Below the pieces are notes generated by a model. The model had not been told where the DNA came from. It ran no database searches and saw only the letters and a program-made list of their open reading frames with translations. A stretch of 64,000 nucleotides of DNA from Aestuariibaculum marinum (lineage in GTDB: Bacteria > Bacteroidota > Bacteroidia > Flavobacteriales > Flavobacteriaceae): positions 124,001 through 188,000 of the forward strand of contig NZ_JACVXD010000004.1 in NCBI RefSeq assembly GCF_014596975.1, in the 5' to 3' direction. The translations under genes were made by a program, and so were the position numbers. Shown piece by piece: positions 54,511-62,939 of the stretch. Positions within the stretch are counted from its first letter, which is position 1, and each line of letters begins with the position of its first letter.

Positions 54511-55295
54511 TATTTATTTAATTGTTCTATAAATGTTTTAGCACTGTCGCCGGCATTATCGGTCTTCATAAAGTTTTCACCAATTAAAAATCCTTTATAA
54601 CCGAAAGGCTGTAGCGATTTAATAGCTTCAATATTACTGATGCCACTTTCTGATACTTTTACAAAATCATCAGGAATCAATGTGCTTAAAGATTTACTGA
54701 TGTCTAAACTAACGTCGAAGGTTTTTAGGTTACGGTTATTAACACCTAACATATCTAAACTTGGCATGATACTTTTGTTTAATTCTTCCTCGTTGTGAAC
54801 TTCCAGTAAAACGTCCAGATGTAAGCTCTTGGCAAACTCTGAAAACTGTTTGATTTCATCACGTGTTAAGATGGCTGCAATAAGTAGAATGACATCAGCG
54901 CCATAAGCTTTAGCTTCCAGTAGCTGGTATTCATCAATAATGAATTCTTTACGCAATAATGGTAAATTACAAGACGCACGAGCAAGTAGTAAATCGTCTA
55001 ACGAACCTCCGAAATACTTGCCGTCGGTTAAAACAGACATACCACAAACACCGGCATCTTCATAACCCTTAGCTACGTCGTTAACGTTAAGGTTTTGATT
55101 GATTACCGATTTAGAAGGCGAACGACGTTTGTGTTCGGCGATAATTCCTGTGTTACTGGTCTTTAGTTTTTCAGTTAATGAAACCGTAGGTCTTTCAAAC
55201 AATACCGATTGCTCTAATTGAGATATCGGAATTAAGGATTTTCTTAAAGCAACTTCGGTTCGTTTATCGGCTGTAATTTTATCTAATATATTCAT
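54510..55295 (-). CDS. trpC: Indole-3-glycerol phosphate synthase
   Basis: A 261-residue TIM barrel converting CdRP to indole-3-glycerol phosphate. The family signature IIAEHKRRSPSKSVIN (near residue 52) holds the catalytic lysine; GVNNRNLKTFDV and VSESGISN near the end hold the substrate-binding residues. Its ATG overlaps the trpD stop by one base (TAATG), so translation is coupled. A monofunctional TrpC, as usual in Bacteroidota. Confidence 0.97.
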   Translation of the reverse strand: MNILDKITADKRTEVALRKSLIPISQLEQSVLFERPTVSLTEKLKTSNTGIIAEHKRRSPSKSVINQNLNVNDVAKGYEDAGVCGMSVLTDGKYFGGSLDDLLLARASCNLPLLRKEFIIDEYQLLEAKAYGADVILLIAAILTRDEIKQFSEFAKSLHLDVLLEVHNEEELNKSIMPSLDMLGVNNRNLKTFDVSLDISKSLSTLIPDDFVKVSESGISNIEAIKSLQPFGYKGFLIGENFMKTDNAGDSAKTFIEQLNK

Positions 55296-56287
55296 TACTT
55301 ACTTAATGCTACTAATTTATCTAAACTCGCTTTGGCTTTTCCTGAGAATAAAGATGCTTTGGCTAATTCAAAACCTTCCTTATGACTAATTTGTTTGGTG
55401 GTTGCAATGGCTAAACCAGCATTGGCACAAACAACGTTATTTTGTTGCTCGGTACCGTTCCCGTTGATAACATTTATAAATATTTTAGCAGCTTCTTCAA
55501 CGGTGTCGCCACCATAAATGGATTGCTGGGTGATTTGAGTAATGCTTAAATCCTCTGGTGTAAACATGGTTTCTTTATTATTAGAAATCACTTTGGTACC
55601 ACCTGTTAAAGAAATTTCGTCGTAGCCGTCTAAAGCATGAACCACGCTGTAATTTTTATCGGTATTTTGATATAAGTAACCATAAAGGCGCAACAATTCT
55701 AAATTGAAAACCCCCACCATTTGGTTTTTGGGAAACGACGGATTGACCATTGGCCCCAGCATATTGAAAAAGGTTTTAACCCCTAATTCGCGACGAATAG
55801 GCGCTACGTTTTTCATTGCGGGGTGGAATAGTGGCGCGTGCAGCACACAAATACCGGCCTGATCAATACATTTCTTCAAGAAGTCTTCATCGTTTGAAAA
55901 TTTAATACCTAAATATTCCATAACGTTTGATGACCCGCAAGCTGAAGAGACTCCATAGTTACCATGTTTAGCCACATGAACACCAGCGCCAGCAGTGACA
56001 AATGAAGCAAGCGTAGAGATGTTAAACGTGTTTTTGCCATCACCACCTGTACCGCATAAATCAATCGCGTTGAAATCTTTCAGGTCGATGGGAATACACA
56101 ATTCTAATAGCGCATCTCTAAACCCTTTTAATTCATCTAAGGTGATGCTACGCATCATGTATACTGTTAAAAATGCCGCAATCTGACTTTGGTTATAGTC
56201 TCCTTTGGAGATGTTCACTAAAACCTGTTTAGCTTCTTCGGTAGAGATGCTTTCGTGATTTATAAGTCTGTTTAAAATGTCTTTCAT
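55295..56287 (-). CDS. trpD: Anthranilate phosphoribosyltransferase
   Basis: A 330-residue enzyme transferring phosphoribose from PRPP to anthranilate. The PRPP-binding motif is LCGTGGDGKNTFNIST (near residue 77), followed by KHGNYGVSSACGSSNVMEYL; the anthranilate site includes HPAMKNVAPIRRELGVKTFF. Full length. Preceded by the four-helix-bundle insertion rather than directly by trpG. Confidence 0.97.
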   Translation of the reverse strand: MKDILNRLINHESISTEEAKQVLVNISKGDYNQSQIAAFLTVYMMRSITLDELKGFRDALLELCIPIDLKDFNAIDLCGTGGDGKNTFNISTLASFVTAGAGVHVAKHGNYGVSSACGSSNVMEYLGIKFSNDEDFLKKCIDQAGICVLHAPLFHPAMKNVAPIRRELGVKTFFNMLGPMVNPSFPKNQMVGVFNLELLRLYGYLYQNTDKNYSVVHALDGYDEISLTGGTKVISNNKETMFTPEDLSITQITQQSIYGGDTVEEAAKIFINVINGNGTEQQNNVVCANAGLAIATTKQISHKEGFELAKASLFSGKAKASLDKLVALSK

Positions 56288-56311
56288 AATATAGGTGTTA
56301 GATAAAAGAAG

Positions 56312-56668
56312 TTAGATGTTAGAAAACTTTTTAATTAACGTATAGTTCATTTTTTGAATTTCATTTAAAAGAGCGAATACAATTTTTAAATCGTTTTCTG
56401 GGATATAACCCACCCTAACCGATATTTTTAACTGTGTCATTAATTCGTTTATTGAACCATTAGATATTTCTAAAAATCTTTTGAATTCTTTGTCTGAATT
56501 TCGCCCGGCTCCTTCAGCTATATTTGAAGGAATTGATACTGCTGACCTTTGAATTTGACTTTTTAATCCGAATTTCTCTTCTTCGGGAAGTATAGAGGTT
56601 AATTGATAAACTTGTTCAACCAAGTCCATTGACTTTTGCCAAATTATTAACTCATTAAAATTATTCAT
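56312..56668 (-). CDS. Four-helix-bundle protein (23S intervening-sequence family) inserted in the trp operon
   Basis: A 118-residue helical protein. The TIGR02436 signature is clear: LIIWQKSMDLVEQVYQLT at the start, FGLKSQIQRSAVSIPSNIAE and GAGRNSDKEFKRFLEISNGS in the middle. The family was first found in intervening sequences of 23S rRNA genes and occurs in many copies in Bacteroidota; its function is unknown. The flanks carry AT-rich GTTAGATGTTAGA/TCTAAACTCTAA-type sequence unlike normal trp spacers. Probably an insertion between trpG and trpD that keeps the operon readable. Confidence 0.93.
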   Translation of the reverse strand: MNNFNELIIWQKSMDLVEQVYQLTSILPEEEKFGLKSQIQRSAVSIPSNIAEGAGRNSDKEFKRFLEISNGSINELMTQLKISVRVGYIPENDLKIVFALLNEIQKMNYTLIKKFSNI

Positions 56669-56706
56669 AGTCTATATTCTATTGTCTTAAATCTCATGTC
56701 TAAACT

Positions 56707-57273
56707 CTAATTATCTATCCAGTTTTTAAGTATTTGTTTGCCATTTGGTGTTAATACCGATTCCGGGTGGTATTGTACACCTTTAACGTCGTAAACTCTG
56801 TGACGTAAGGACATGATTTGTCCGTTGGCATCAAATGAAGTAGCTTCCAATACTTCCGGTAAGTTGGTGTTTACTACCCAGGAATGATAGCGACCGACTT
56901 CAATTTCTTTTTCCAGTCCGTTAAACAGGGTTTCATCGTCTACAGTGATATTAACTTTAGTAGCTACACCATGGTATACATCGTCAAGGTTTTCTAAAGT
57001 ACCGCCGAAGACTTCACCAATAGCTTGCTGCCCTAAACACACACCTAAAATACTTTTTGTAGGCGCATAGGTTTTAATAATTTGTTTTAATAAACCCGCT
57101 TCATCAGGGATTCCTGGTCCTGGTGATAACACAATTTTATCGAAAGGCTCCACATCTTCTAGGGCAAGTTTGTCGTTTCGGTAAACGGTAACCTCGCAGT
57201 TTAAATCTTCTAAATAATGTACAAGATTGTAAGTGAAGCTATCGTAATTATCTATAACTAATACTTTTTTCAT
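56707..57273 (-). CDS. trpG: Anthranilate synthase glutamine amidotransferase component
   Basis: A 188-residue class-I glutamine amidotransferase that supplies ammonia to TrpE. The triad is Cys79 (GVCLGQQAIGEVFGG), His169 and Glu171 (VQYHPESVLT). The oxyanion loop is LSPGPGIPDEAG. Lies 41 bp downstream of trpE. Confidence 0.97.
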   Translation of the reverse strand: MKKVLVIDNYDSFTYNLVHYLEDLNCEVTVYRNDKLALEDVEPFDKIVLSPGPGIPDEAGLLKQIIKTYAPTKSILGVCLGQQAIGEVFGGTLENLDDVYHGVATKVNITVDDETLFNGLEKEIEVGRYHSWVVNTNLPEVLEATSFDANGQIMSLRHRVYDVKGVQYHPESVLTPNGKQILKNWIDN

Positions 57274-57314
57274 TTTATATAGTCCTGTTTAACAGGTGTT
57301 TTTTGCTTTGTAGT

Positions 57315-58718
57315 TTATATGGTTTCAGCTAATTCAATGGCTTTAGTTAAGGCACCTAATTTGTTATACACTTCCTGTAATTCACTTTCGGCGCTTGATT
57401 TGGAAACTATTCCAGCACCCGCACGCCAGTGTAGTTCATGGTTTTTACTTAAAAACGTTCTAATCATAATCGCGTGATTAAAGTTGCCATCAAAATCCAT
57501 AAACCCGATGGCGCCGCCGTAGAATGAACGGCTTGTTTTTTCGTATTGCTCGATAAGTTGCATGGCACGGTGTTTTGGCGCACCACTTAACGTTCCGGCA
57601 GGGAAGGTGTCGGCTACCACTTGCATGGTTGCTGTATCATTATGTTTTTTACCTGTAACCTTACTTACTAAGTGAATAACGTGTGAAAAGAATTGTACTT
57701 CACGATAGGTGTTAACCGTTACGCCGCTACCATGACGACTCAAGTCATTTCTGGCTAAGTCTACCAGCATCACATGTTCTGCATTTTCTTTATCGTCGGC
57801 TACCAGTTTTTGAGCTAATTCGGCATCTTTGGTATCATTACCGGTACGTTTAAAAGTTCCTGCAATCGGGTGAATTTCGGCTAGGCCATTGCTAACAACA
57901 AGTTGGGCTTCTGGCGAGCTACCAAAGATTTTAAAGTTGCCATAATCGAAATAAAATAAATATGGAGAAGGGTTGATGCTGCGTAGAGCGCGATATACAT
58001 TAAACTCGTCACCTTTAAACTGCTGAGTAAAACTTTTTGAAAGCACTAACTGGAACACATCGCCACGTGCACAATGTTTTTTAGCTAATTCTACGTGTGT
58101 TTTGTATTCATCGTCGGTTAAATTAGATGAAATATCTCCGTTTGAAGCAAAGTTATAAGACGCAAAGTTTCTAACCTTAATTAAGTGATCGATTTCTTCA
58201 ATGTTGCTTTTGGTGTTGTGGCAATGCGCAAAAATGTAAGCTTCATTCTTATGATGATTAATGGCTATGATGTTTTGATAAACCGCATAATATGCATCTG
58301 GAATAGAAATGGAATTGTCTTTTTTAGAAATCTCCACATCTTCAAAATAGCGCACGGCATCGTAGGCAATATATCCAAAAATTCCGTTGTTAATAAATTT
58401 GAATTTTTCTTCAGAACTAACTTCAAAACGTTTGGTAAACTTATGAATTTCTTCAGCGACATCGGTGGTGTTAGTAATCGCTTCTGTAGAATTGCTTCCG
58501 TCAGGAAACGTTTGTGAAATAGTTTCATTATCTACTTTAATAGAAGCAATCGGGTTGAAACAGATATATGAAAAACTGTTATCGTTGGCATGATAGTCAC
58601 TACTTTCAAGTAAAATACTGTTTGGGTATTTATCTCTTATTTTCAAGTAAATACTGACAGGTGTAATGGTGTCTGCCAGAATTTTTTTGTAATGCGTGTA
58701 TAAATTATAAGTTGTCAT
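57315..58718 (-). CDS. trpE: Anthranilate synthase component I
   Basis: A 467-residue chorismate-utilising enzyme making anthranilate. The catalytic core segments are GDVFQLVLSKSF, SPSPYLFYFDYGNFKIFGSS (in the variant NPSPYLFYF), HPIAGTFKRTGND, DLARNDLSRHGSG and TFPAGTLSGAPKHRAM. The N-terminal LLESSDYHANDNSFSYICF contains the LLES element of the feedback tryptophan-binding site. First structural gene, downstream of a leader peptide and attenuator. Confidence 0.97.
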   Translation of the reverse strand: MTTYNLYTHYKKILADTITPVSIYLKIRDKYPNSILLESSDYHANDNSFSYICFNPIASIKVDNETISQTFPDGSNSTEAITNTTDVAEEIHKFTKRFEVSSEEKFKFINNGIFGYIAYDAVRYFEDVEISKKDNSISIPDAYYAVYQNIIAINHHKNEAYIFAHCHNTKSNIEEIDHLIKVRNFASYNFASNGDISSNLTDDEYKTHVELAKKHCARGDVFQLVLSKSFTQQFKGDEFNVYRALRSINPSPYLFYFDYGNFKIFGSSPEAQLVVSNGLAEIHPIAGTFKRTGNDTKDAELAQKLVADDKENAEHVMLVDLARNDLSRHGSGVTVNTYREVQFFSHVIHLVSKVTGKKHNDTATMQVVADTFPAGTLSGAPKHRAMQLIEQYEKTSRSFYGGAIGFMDFDGNFNHAIMIRTFLSKNHELHWRAGAGIVSKSSAESELQEVYNKLGALTKAIELAETI

Positions 58719-58770
58719 TTATGCTGAATTTAGTTCAGTTTTTATTCGTTTATCAAAATCTTTAATACTA

Positions 58771-58801
58771 AAAAAGGCTTGTCGTGAATGACAAGCCTTT
58801 T
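58771..58801 (-). terminator. trp attenuator (leader terminator)
   Basis: A perfect 12-bp stem (AAAAGGCTTGTC/GACAAGCCTTTT, 6-base loop) with a following U-run on the minus transcript, between trpL and trpE. The loop and stem base TTCACGA (58782-58788, minus strand) is complementary to TCGTGAA (58835-58841) at the trpL stop codon, giving an alternative antiterminator pairing. Confidence 0.9.
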
Positions 58802-58835
58802 CGATATTTTAATTTAAATACATAAGGGGTCTACT

Positions 58836-58892
58836 TCACGAACGTAAGTTTGTAAAGCTCCACCACCAAATAGTATTTAAAGTTGTAAACAT
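58836..58892 (-). CDS. trpL: trp leader peptide with three consecutive Trp codons
   Basis: An 18-codon ORF on the minus strand, ATG at 58892 to TGA at 58836-58838, encoding MFTTLNTIWWWSFTNLRS. The TGG-TGG-TGG run (residues 9-11) is the stall signal of classical transcription attenuation. Stalling there leaves TCGTGAA at the end of the ORF free to pair with the attenuator; a ribosome that reaches the stop codon covers it and lets the terminator form. A promoter lies 20 bp upstream. Confidence 0.93.
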   Translation of the reverse strand: MFTTLNTIWWWSFTNLRS

Positions 58893-58911
58893 GTTTTGTT
58901 TTTATTTGCTT

Positions 58912-58942
58912 CAAATATAGAAATGAAAATAAAATTACACAA
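58912..58942 (-). promoter_or_regulatory. trp operon promoter
   Basis: On the minus strand TTG (58942-58940), 20 bp, then TATATTTG (58919-58912), an exact match to the Bacteroidota -33/-7 pattern. Transcription would begin about 14 bp before the trpL ATG. Confidence 0.75.
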
Positions 58943-59077
58943 TACTTCTGGTTAATTTTTACATAAAAGATTGTTAAACTAATTTATAACTGTAAAGTAT
59001 TAATTAAATTTAGGATTCTATTAACAGATTATTAAACCTTATTGATAATTAAAGGTCTAATGTTGAAATGCTAACTC

Positions 59078-59623
59078 ATGAAATTTAATACGTTACTTAT
59101 TCTTCTTTTGTTATGTTTAAGTTGTAAATCTAAAAATAATAAAGCTGAAACAGCCTTAGCGGAAACATGGCAAACCGAATTTGTTGTTCATAAAGATTTC
59201 GGGGTAGATTTAAAAGTTTACGATTTTAATGGGTTAGAACCATTGCTAAATAAGAAAGACGGGAAAGTGCATGTTGTAAATTTTTGGGCTACATGGTGTG
59301 CGCCTTGTGTAAAAGAATTGCCATATTTTGAGCAGTTGCGTGAGGCTTATGCCGATAAAAATGTTGAGGTGTTGTTAGTAAGTTTAGATTTTCCACATCA
59401 ATATGATACGAAACTGAAACCTTTTATAAAGAATAGAAAGATTCAATCTGAAGTTGTTGCTTTAGATGATGCCGATATGAACACCTGGATTCCAAAAGTT
59501 AATGAATCTTGGTCCGGATCTATTCCGGCTACTATAATATATAAAGATGATGAACGCCAGTTTTTTGAGCAGTCGTTCACTTTTGAAGAATTAGAAAAAC
59601 AAGTCAAACCATTTTTAAATTAA
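59078..59623 (+). CDS. TlpA-like thiol-disulfide oxidoreductase lipoprotein
   Basis: A 181-residue protein with lipobox LCLSC (Cys16). A thioredoxin fold follows with active site WCAPC (Cys74, Cys77) in HVVNFWATWCAPCVKELPYF and the cis-proline loop GSIPATII. It is probably anchored to the membrane on the periplasmic side, where it reduces protein disulfides. It is divergent from the trp operon and followed 6 bp later by a related peroxiredoxin-like gene. Confidence 0.92.
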   Translation: MKFNTLLILLLLCLSCKSKNNKAETALAETWQTEFVVHKDFGVDLKVYDFNGLEPLLNKKDGKVHVVNFWATWCAPCVKELPYFEQLREAYADKNVEVLLVSLDFPHQYDTKLKPFIKNRKIQSEVVALDDADMNTWIPKVNESWSGSIPATIIYKDDERQFFEQSFTFEELEKQVKPFLN

Positions 59624-59629
59624 ACCCGT

Positions 59630-60250
59630 ATGAAAAAATTAATGAAATTTATGCCGCTCGTGCTTGTTGTGCTTGCAATTAGCGCTTTTACCGTTAATAA
59701 AACCACTGTTAACTCAGGATACAAAATAGGGGATATAGCCGAAGATTTTTCGCTTGAAAACATTGATGGAAAGATGGTGTCTTTGTCAGATTACAAAGAT
59801 GCGAAAGGTTTTATAGTCACCTTCACCTGTAACACCTGTCCGTTTGCAGTAGCTTATGAAGATCGTATTGTAGCATTAGATAAAAAATATGCTTCAAAAG
59901 GGTATCCGGTTATAGCTATCATGCCTAATAATACAGATATTAAACCAGGTGATAATTTAGATGCTATGAAAGAACGCGCCGAAAGCAAAGGCTTTACGTT
60001 TCCTTATTTAATAGATAGTGAGCAAACCGTTTTTCCAAAGTATGGCGCCACAAAAACACCTCACATGTTTGTGTTACAAAAAACTAAAAAAGGAAATGTG
60101 GTTAAATACATTGGCGCGATTGATGATAATTATAAAGATGCTGAAGCTGTTACTACAAAATATGTAGAAGATGCTGTTGATGCTTTGTTAGCAGGGAAAG
60201 AAGTCGAGCAAAAAGAAACCAAAGCCATTGGGTGTTCTATTAAAGTTTAA
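59630..60250 (+). CDS. Exported AhpC/TSA-like thioredoxin-family protein
   Basis: A 206-residue protein with an N-terminal signal (MPLVLVVLAISAFTV). Thioredoxin/peroxiredoxin fold: GDIAEDFSLENIDGKMVSLS, active site FTCNTCPFAVAYEDR with Cys67 and Cys70, then MPNNTDIKPGDNLDAMKERA and GATKTPHMFVL (cis-proline). The CNTCPFA form is typical of a bacterial group of unknown redox partners. The C-terminal GCSI adds another cysteine. Operon with the TlpA-like gene. Confidence 0.9.
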   Translation: MKKLMKFMPLVLVVLAISAFTVNKTTVNSGYKIGDIAEDFSLENIDGKMVSLSDYKDAKGFIVTFTCNTCPFAVAYEDRIVALDKKYASKGYPVIAIMPNNTDIKPGDNLDAMKERAESKGFTFPYLIDSEQTVFPKYGATKTPHMFVLQKTKKGNVVKYIGAIDDNYKDAEAVTTKYVEDAVDALLAGKEVEQKETKAIGCSIKV

Positions 60251-60277
60251 GGATAAAAGCATATCGTTTTAAAGACC

Positions 60278-60310
60278 AAAAATCTAAGGTGTAATACTTT
60301 AGATTTTTTT
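60278..60310 (+). terminator. Rho-independent terminator of the TlpA-like operon
   Basis: AAAATCTAAG pairs with CTTTAGATTTT (8-base loop) followed by TTTTTTT. Confidence 0.82.
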
Positions 60311-60333
60311 TCGTCTATAAAGGTTATAAATAT

Positions 60334-60341
60334 TAATTTTG
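60334..60341 (+). promoter_or_regulatory. Probable promoter -7 element of the rhodanese genes
   Basis: TAATTTTG, matching TAnnTTTG, 22 bp before the start of the rhodanese gene and after the terminator. No clear -33 TTG at the expected distance. Confidence 0.45.
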
Positions 60342-60362
60342 TGATACACTAAATACATTATA

Positions 60363-60680
60363 ATGGAAGATTTAACACAAGAAGAGTGGGCAGAGCAATT
60401 AGCTAACGATGATAACGCAGTAGTTTTAGATGTTAGAACAGATGGCGAGGTAGCCGAAGGCGTTATTCCAAATGCTATACATATCGATATTTATAAAGGG
60501 CAAGGGTTTATTTATGCGCTTGAAGAATTAGATAAAAGTAAAAATTATTATGTGTATTGTCGATCAGGAAACCGTAGCGGACAAGCCTGTAATATTATGG
60601 AGCAGTTAGGTTTTGAGAATGCCTATAACCTTGAAGGTGGAATTATGGAATGGGCAGGCGATATTGTAGATTTTGAATAA
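60363..60680 (+). CDS. Cytoplasmic rhodanese-domain protein
   Basis: A 105-residue single rhodanese domain. LDVRTDGEVAEGVIPNAIHI is the N-terminal signature; the active-site loop is YVYCRSGNRSGQAC with Cys66. It ends NLEGGIMEWAGDIVDF. Rhodaneses carry sulfur as a persulfide. No signal peptide, so cytoplasmic. Operon with an exported relative 16 bp downstream. Confidence 0.93.
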   Translation: MEDLTQEEWAEQLANDDNAVVLDVRTDGEVAEGVIPNAIHIDIYKGQGFIYALEELDKSKNYYVYCRSGNRSGQACNIMEQLGFENAYNLEGGIMEWAGDIVDFE

Positions 60681-60696
60681 TTAAAACCTAAATAAA

Positions 60697-61092
60697 ATGA
60701 GACGAATAATTGTTTTAGTAAGCGTAATACTTGTCAGTGTTTTTGGCTGTAAAGGATTATCGACTCAAAAGGACATCGCAAATGTACCAGTAGATTCTGC
60801 TAGCGAATTGGTTGATACGCGTAATAAGTTGCAACTTATTGATGTTAGAACTCCTGAAGAGTATGAGGCTGGTCATTTACAAGGTGCAACCAATATCGAT
60901 TTTTTCTCTGATAGTTTTAGGGAGGAAATCGAAAAGTTAGATAAGCATAAACCGGTACTTGTATATTGTAAATCTGGAGGTCGTAGCAGTAAAAGCGCAG
61001 CGATTTTTAAAGAGCTGGGCTTTACAAAAATCTATAATATGGAAGGTGGTATTACCAGCTGGAGTGAAGCGGGTTATAAAACCGTTAAGTAG
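60697..61092 (+). CDS. Rhodanese-domain lipoprotein
   Basis: A 131-residue protein with lipobox SVFGC (Cys18). The rhodanese domain starts at about residue 45 (LQLIDVRTPEEYEAGHLQGA) with active-site loop VYCKSGGRSSKSA (Cys91) and NMEGGITSWSEAGY. It is the extracytoplasmic partner of the preceding cytoplasmic rhodanese; together with the thioredoxin-like genes upstream this forms a sulfur and thiol cluster. Confidence 0.93.
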   Translation: MRRIIVLVSVILVSVFGCKGLSTQKDIANVPVDSASELVDTRNKLQLIDVRTPEEYEAGHLQGATNIDFFSDSFREEIEKLDKHKPVLVYCKSGGRSSKSAAIFKELGFTKIYNMEGGITSWSEAGYKTVK

Positions 61093-61274
61093 CTTTTTTT
61101 TGTTGTTCAACGATTAGAAATACAGAGGTTTACGACTTAATCTTTTTTTTAAGCACTTCAACTTGTTTATTTTTTAGCAATAGGTCTTTTTGGTAATTTT
61201 GGGGTTATAAAGATGTTACTTTTAGATAGTTACGTCTGTTTGTTTAACTCCCTTTTAATTGATAAATAAGACTT

Positions 61275-61541
61275 ATGGAAAATGGTTATGTCATTTTAGG
61301 TATTATCGCATTGTTATTTTTGTCTATGTATGGGTTCTCTTATTATTCTGTCTTTAGAGAAAAAGCTAGACAGAAAAAGGAACAACAACTAGAAGCTGAA
61401 GCCGAAGCACAACGCGTGTTAAGACGTCAGAAAATGCAAGCTGAAATTAATGCCAGAGTAGAAAAATTCAATAAACGCAAAGAAGAGATTCAACACGAAT
61501 TGGAGCTTCTTAAAAAAATGAAAGAACAGCAAATAAGTTAA
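61275..61541 (+). CDS. Small single-helix membrane protein with coiled coil
   Basis: An 88-residue protein: N-terminal transmembrane helix (about 5-24, ILGIIALLFLSMYGFSYYSV), then a long charged coiled coil (KARQKKEQQLEAEAEAQRVL to the end). No family recognised. The stop codon lies in the loop of the terminator that follows, and the last codons form its left arm. Preceded by a 182-bp gap with no other gene. Confidence 0.65.
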   Translation: MENGYVILGIIALLFLSMYGFSYYSVFREKARQKKEQQLEAEAEAQRVLRRQKMQAEINARVEKFNKRKEEIQHELELLKKMKEQQIS

Positions 61542-61557
61542 TCTTATTTGCTGTTTT
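61525..61557. terminator. Bidirectional terminator overlapping a coding end
   Basis: A perfect 13-bp stem (AACAGCAAATAAG/CTTATTTGCTGTT, loop TTAAT) followed by TTTT. The left arm is inside the coding region of the 61275 gene and the stop codon TAA is in the loop. The converging sugar-kinase gene ends at 61561. Confidence 0.88.
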
Positions 61558-61560
61558 TGT

Positions 61561-62445
61561 TTACGAAGGGTTTATAAAACTTTCTATATCGGTATCGGAT
61601 AATTTAGGATTTGCACCTTCACTTTGAGCCACTAAGGCACCAACAGCGCAAGCAAAATCTATAGCTTCCTGAGGTTTGGTGTTATTTAGTAATTTGCTTA
61701 TTAAAGATCCTAAAAAGGAATCGCCAGCTCCAACAGTATCAATTACCTTAATTAAGTAGCCACTATTGTAATATAATTTATCATTGTAAAGTAAAACAGC
61801 GCCGTGAGCTCCCTTTGTTACGCATACATGTTTTGTGTTAGTCTGTTCTGCGACAAACATCAGGTTTTGTTCTAAAGAATTATATTTTGATCCTAAATAT
61901 TTGCTTACTTCAAAAAGTTCATCATCATTAAATTTTATAAAATCCGCTTTATTCATTAAGTAAATAAGGATATCTTTTGTATAATGCGGCGGTCGTAAGT
62001 TAAGATCGAAAATTTTGTATTTTGCAACATCTATTAACTTGTATAACGTGTTTTTAGAAGTGTAATCTCTAGCTACTAAACTTCCAAAAACAAAAGCATC
62101 GGCATTTTTTACCAGAGTTTCGGCATCGCTGTGTAAATCAATTTTATCCCAGGCACAAGGATATTTTATATCGTAACTCGCCGAGCCTTTTTCGTTAAGT
62201 TTTACGTGTACTTCACTCGTGTCATGGTCTGGTATAGTTTGTATACAAGTTGTATCAATACCATTTGAATTTAAATAGTCTAATAATGCATTTCCAGGAA
62301 CATCATCACCCACAGCACTAATCATGGAAACGTCATTGTTTAAAGATTTTAATCTACTGGCTACATTTAAGGGGGCACCTCCAATTTTTCTATTTGAAGG
62401 GAATACATCCCATAAAATTTCTCCGAAACAAACAATATTCGCCAT
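61561..62445 (-). CDS. PfkB-family sugar kinase (fructokinase-like)
   Basis: A 294-residue ribokinase-fold enzyme. First signature: FPSNRKIGGAPLNVASRLKS near residue 15 and ISAVGDDVPGNALLDYL. Second signature: IDTVGAGDSFLGSLISKLL with the catalytic Asp. It should phosphorylate a sugar, most likely fructose, with ATP. A LacI-type regulator is encoded upstream on the same strand with one small gene between, which suggests local control by a sugar. Confidence 0.9.
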   Translation of the reverse strand: MANIVCFGEILWDVFPSNRKIGGAPLNVASRLKSLNNDVSMISAVGDDVPGNALLDYLNSNGIDTTCIQTIPDHDTSEVHVKLNEKGSASYDIKYPCAWDKIDLHSDAETLVKNADAFVFGSLVARDYTSKNTLYKLIDVAKYKIFDLNLRPPHYTKDILIYLMNKADFIKFNDDELFEVSKYLGSKYNSLEQNLMFVAEQTNTKHVCVTKGAHGAVLLYNDKLYYNSGYLIKVIDTVGAGDSFLGSLISKLLNNTKPQEAIDFACAVGALVAQSEGANPKLSDTDIESFINPS

Positions 62446-62549
62446 AGCTAAAGTCTCCTAATTTAATGCTTAAACAGTAAAGCTAATAAAATAGTATTTA
62501 ACTATGAAATGGTAGTGGAAGCAAATTAATAAAAATCTAAACCGTCCAA

Positions 62550-62939
<390 letters not shown>

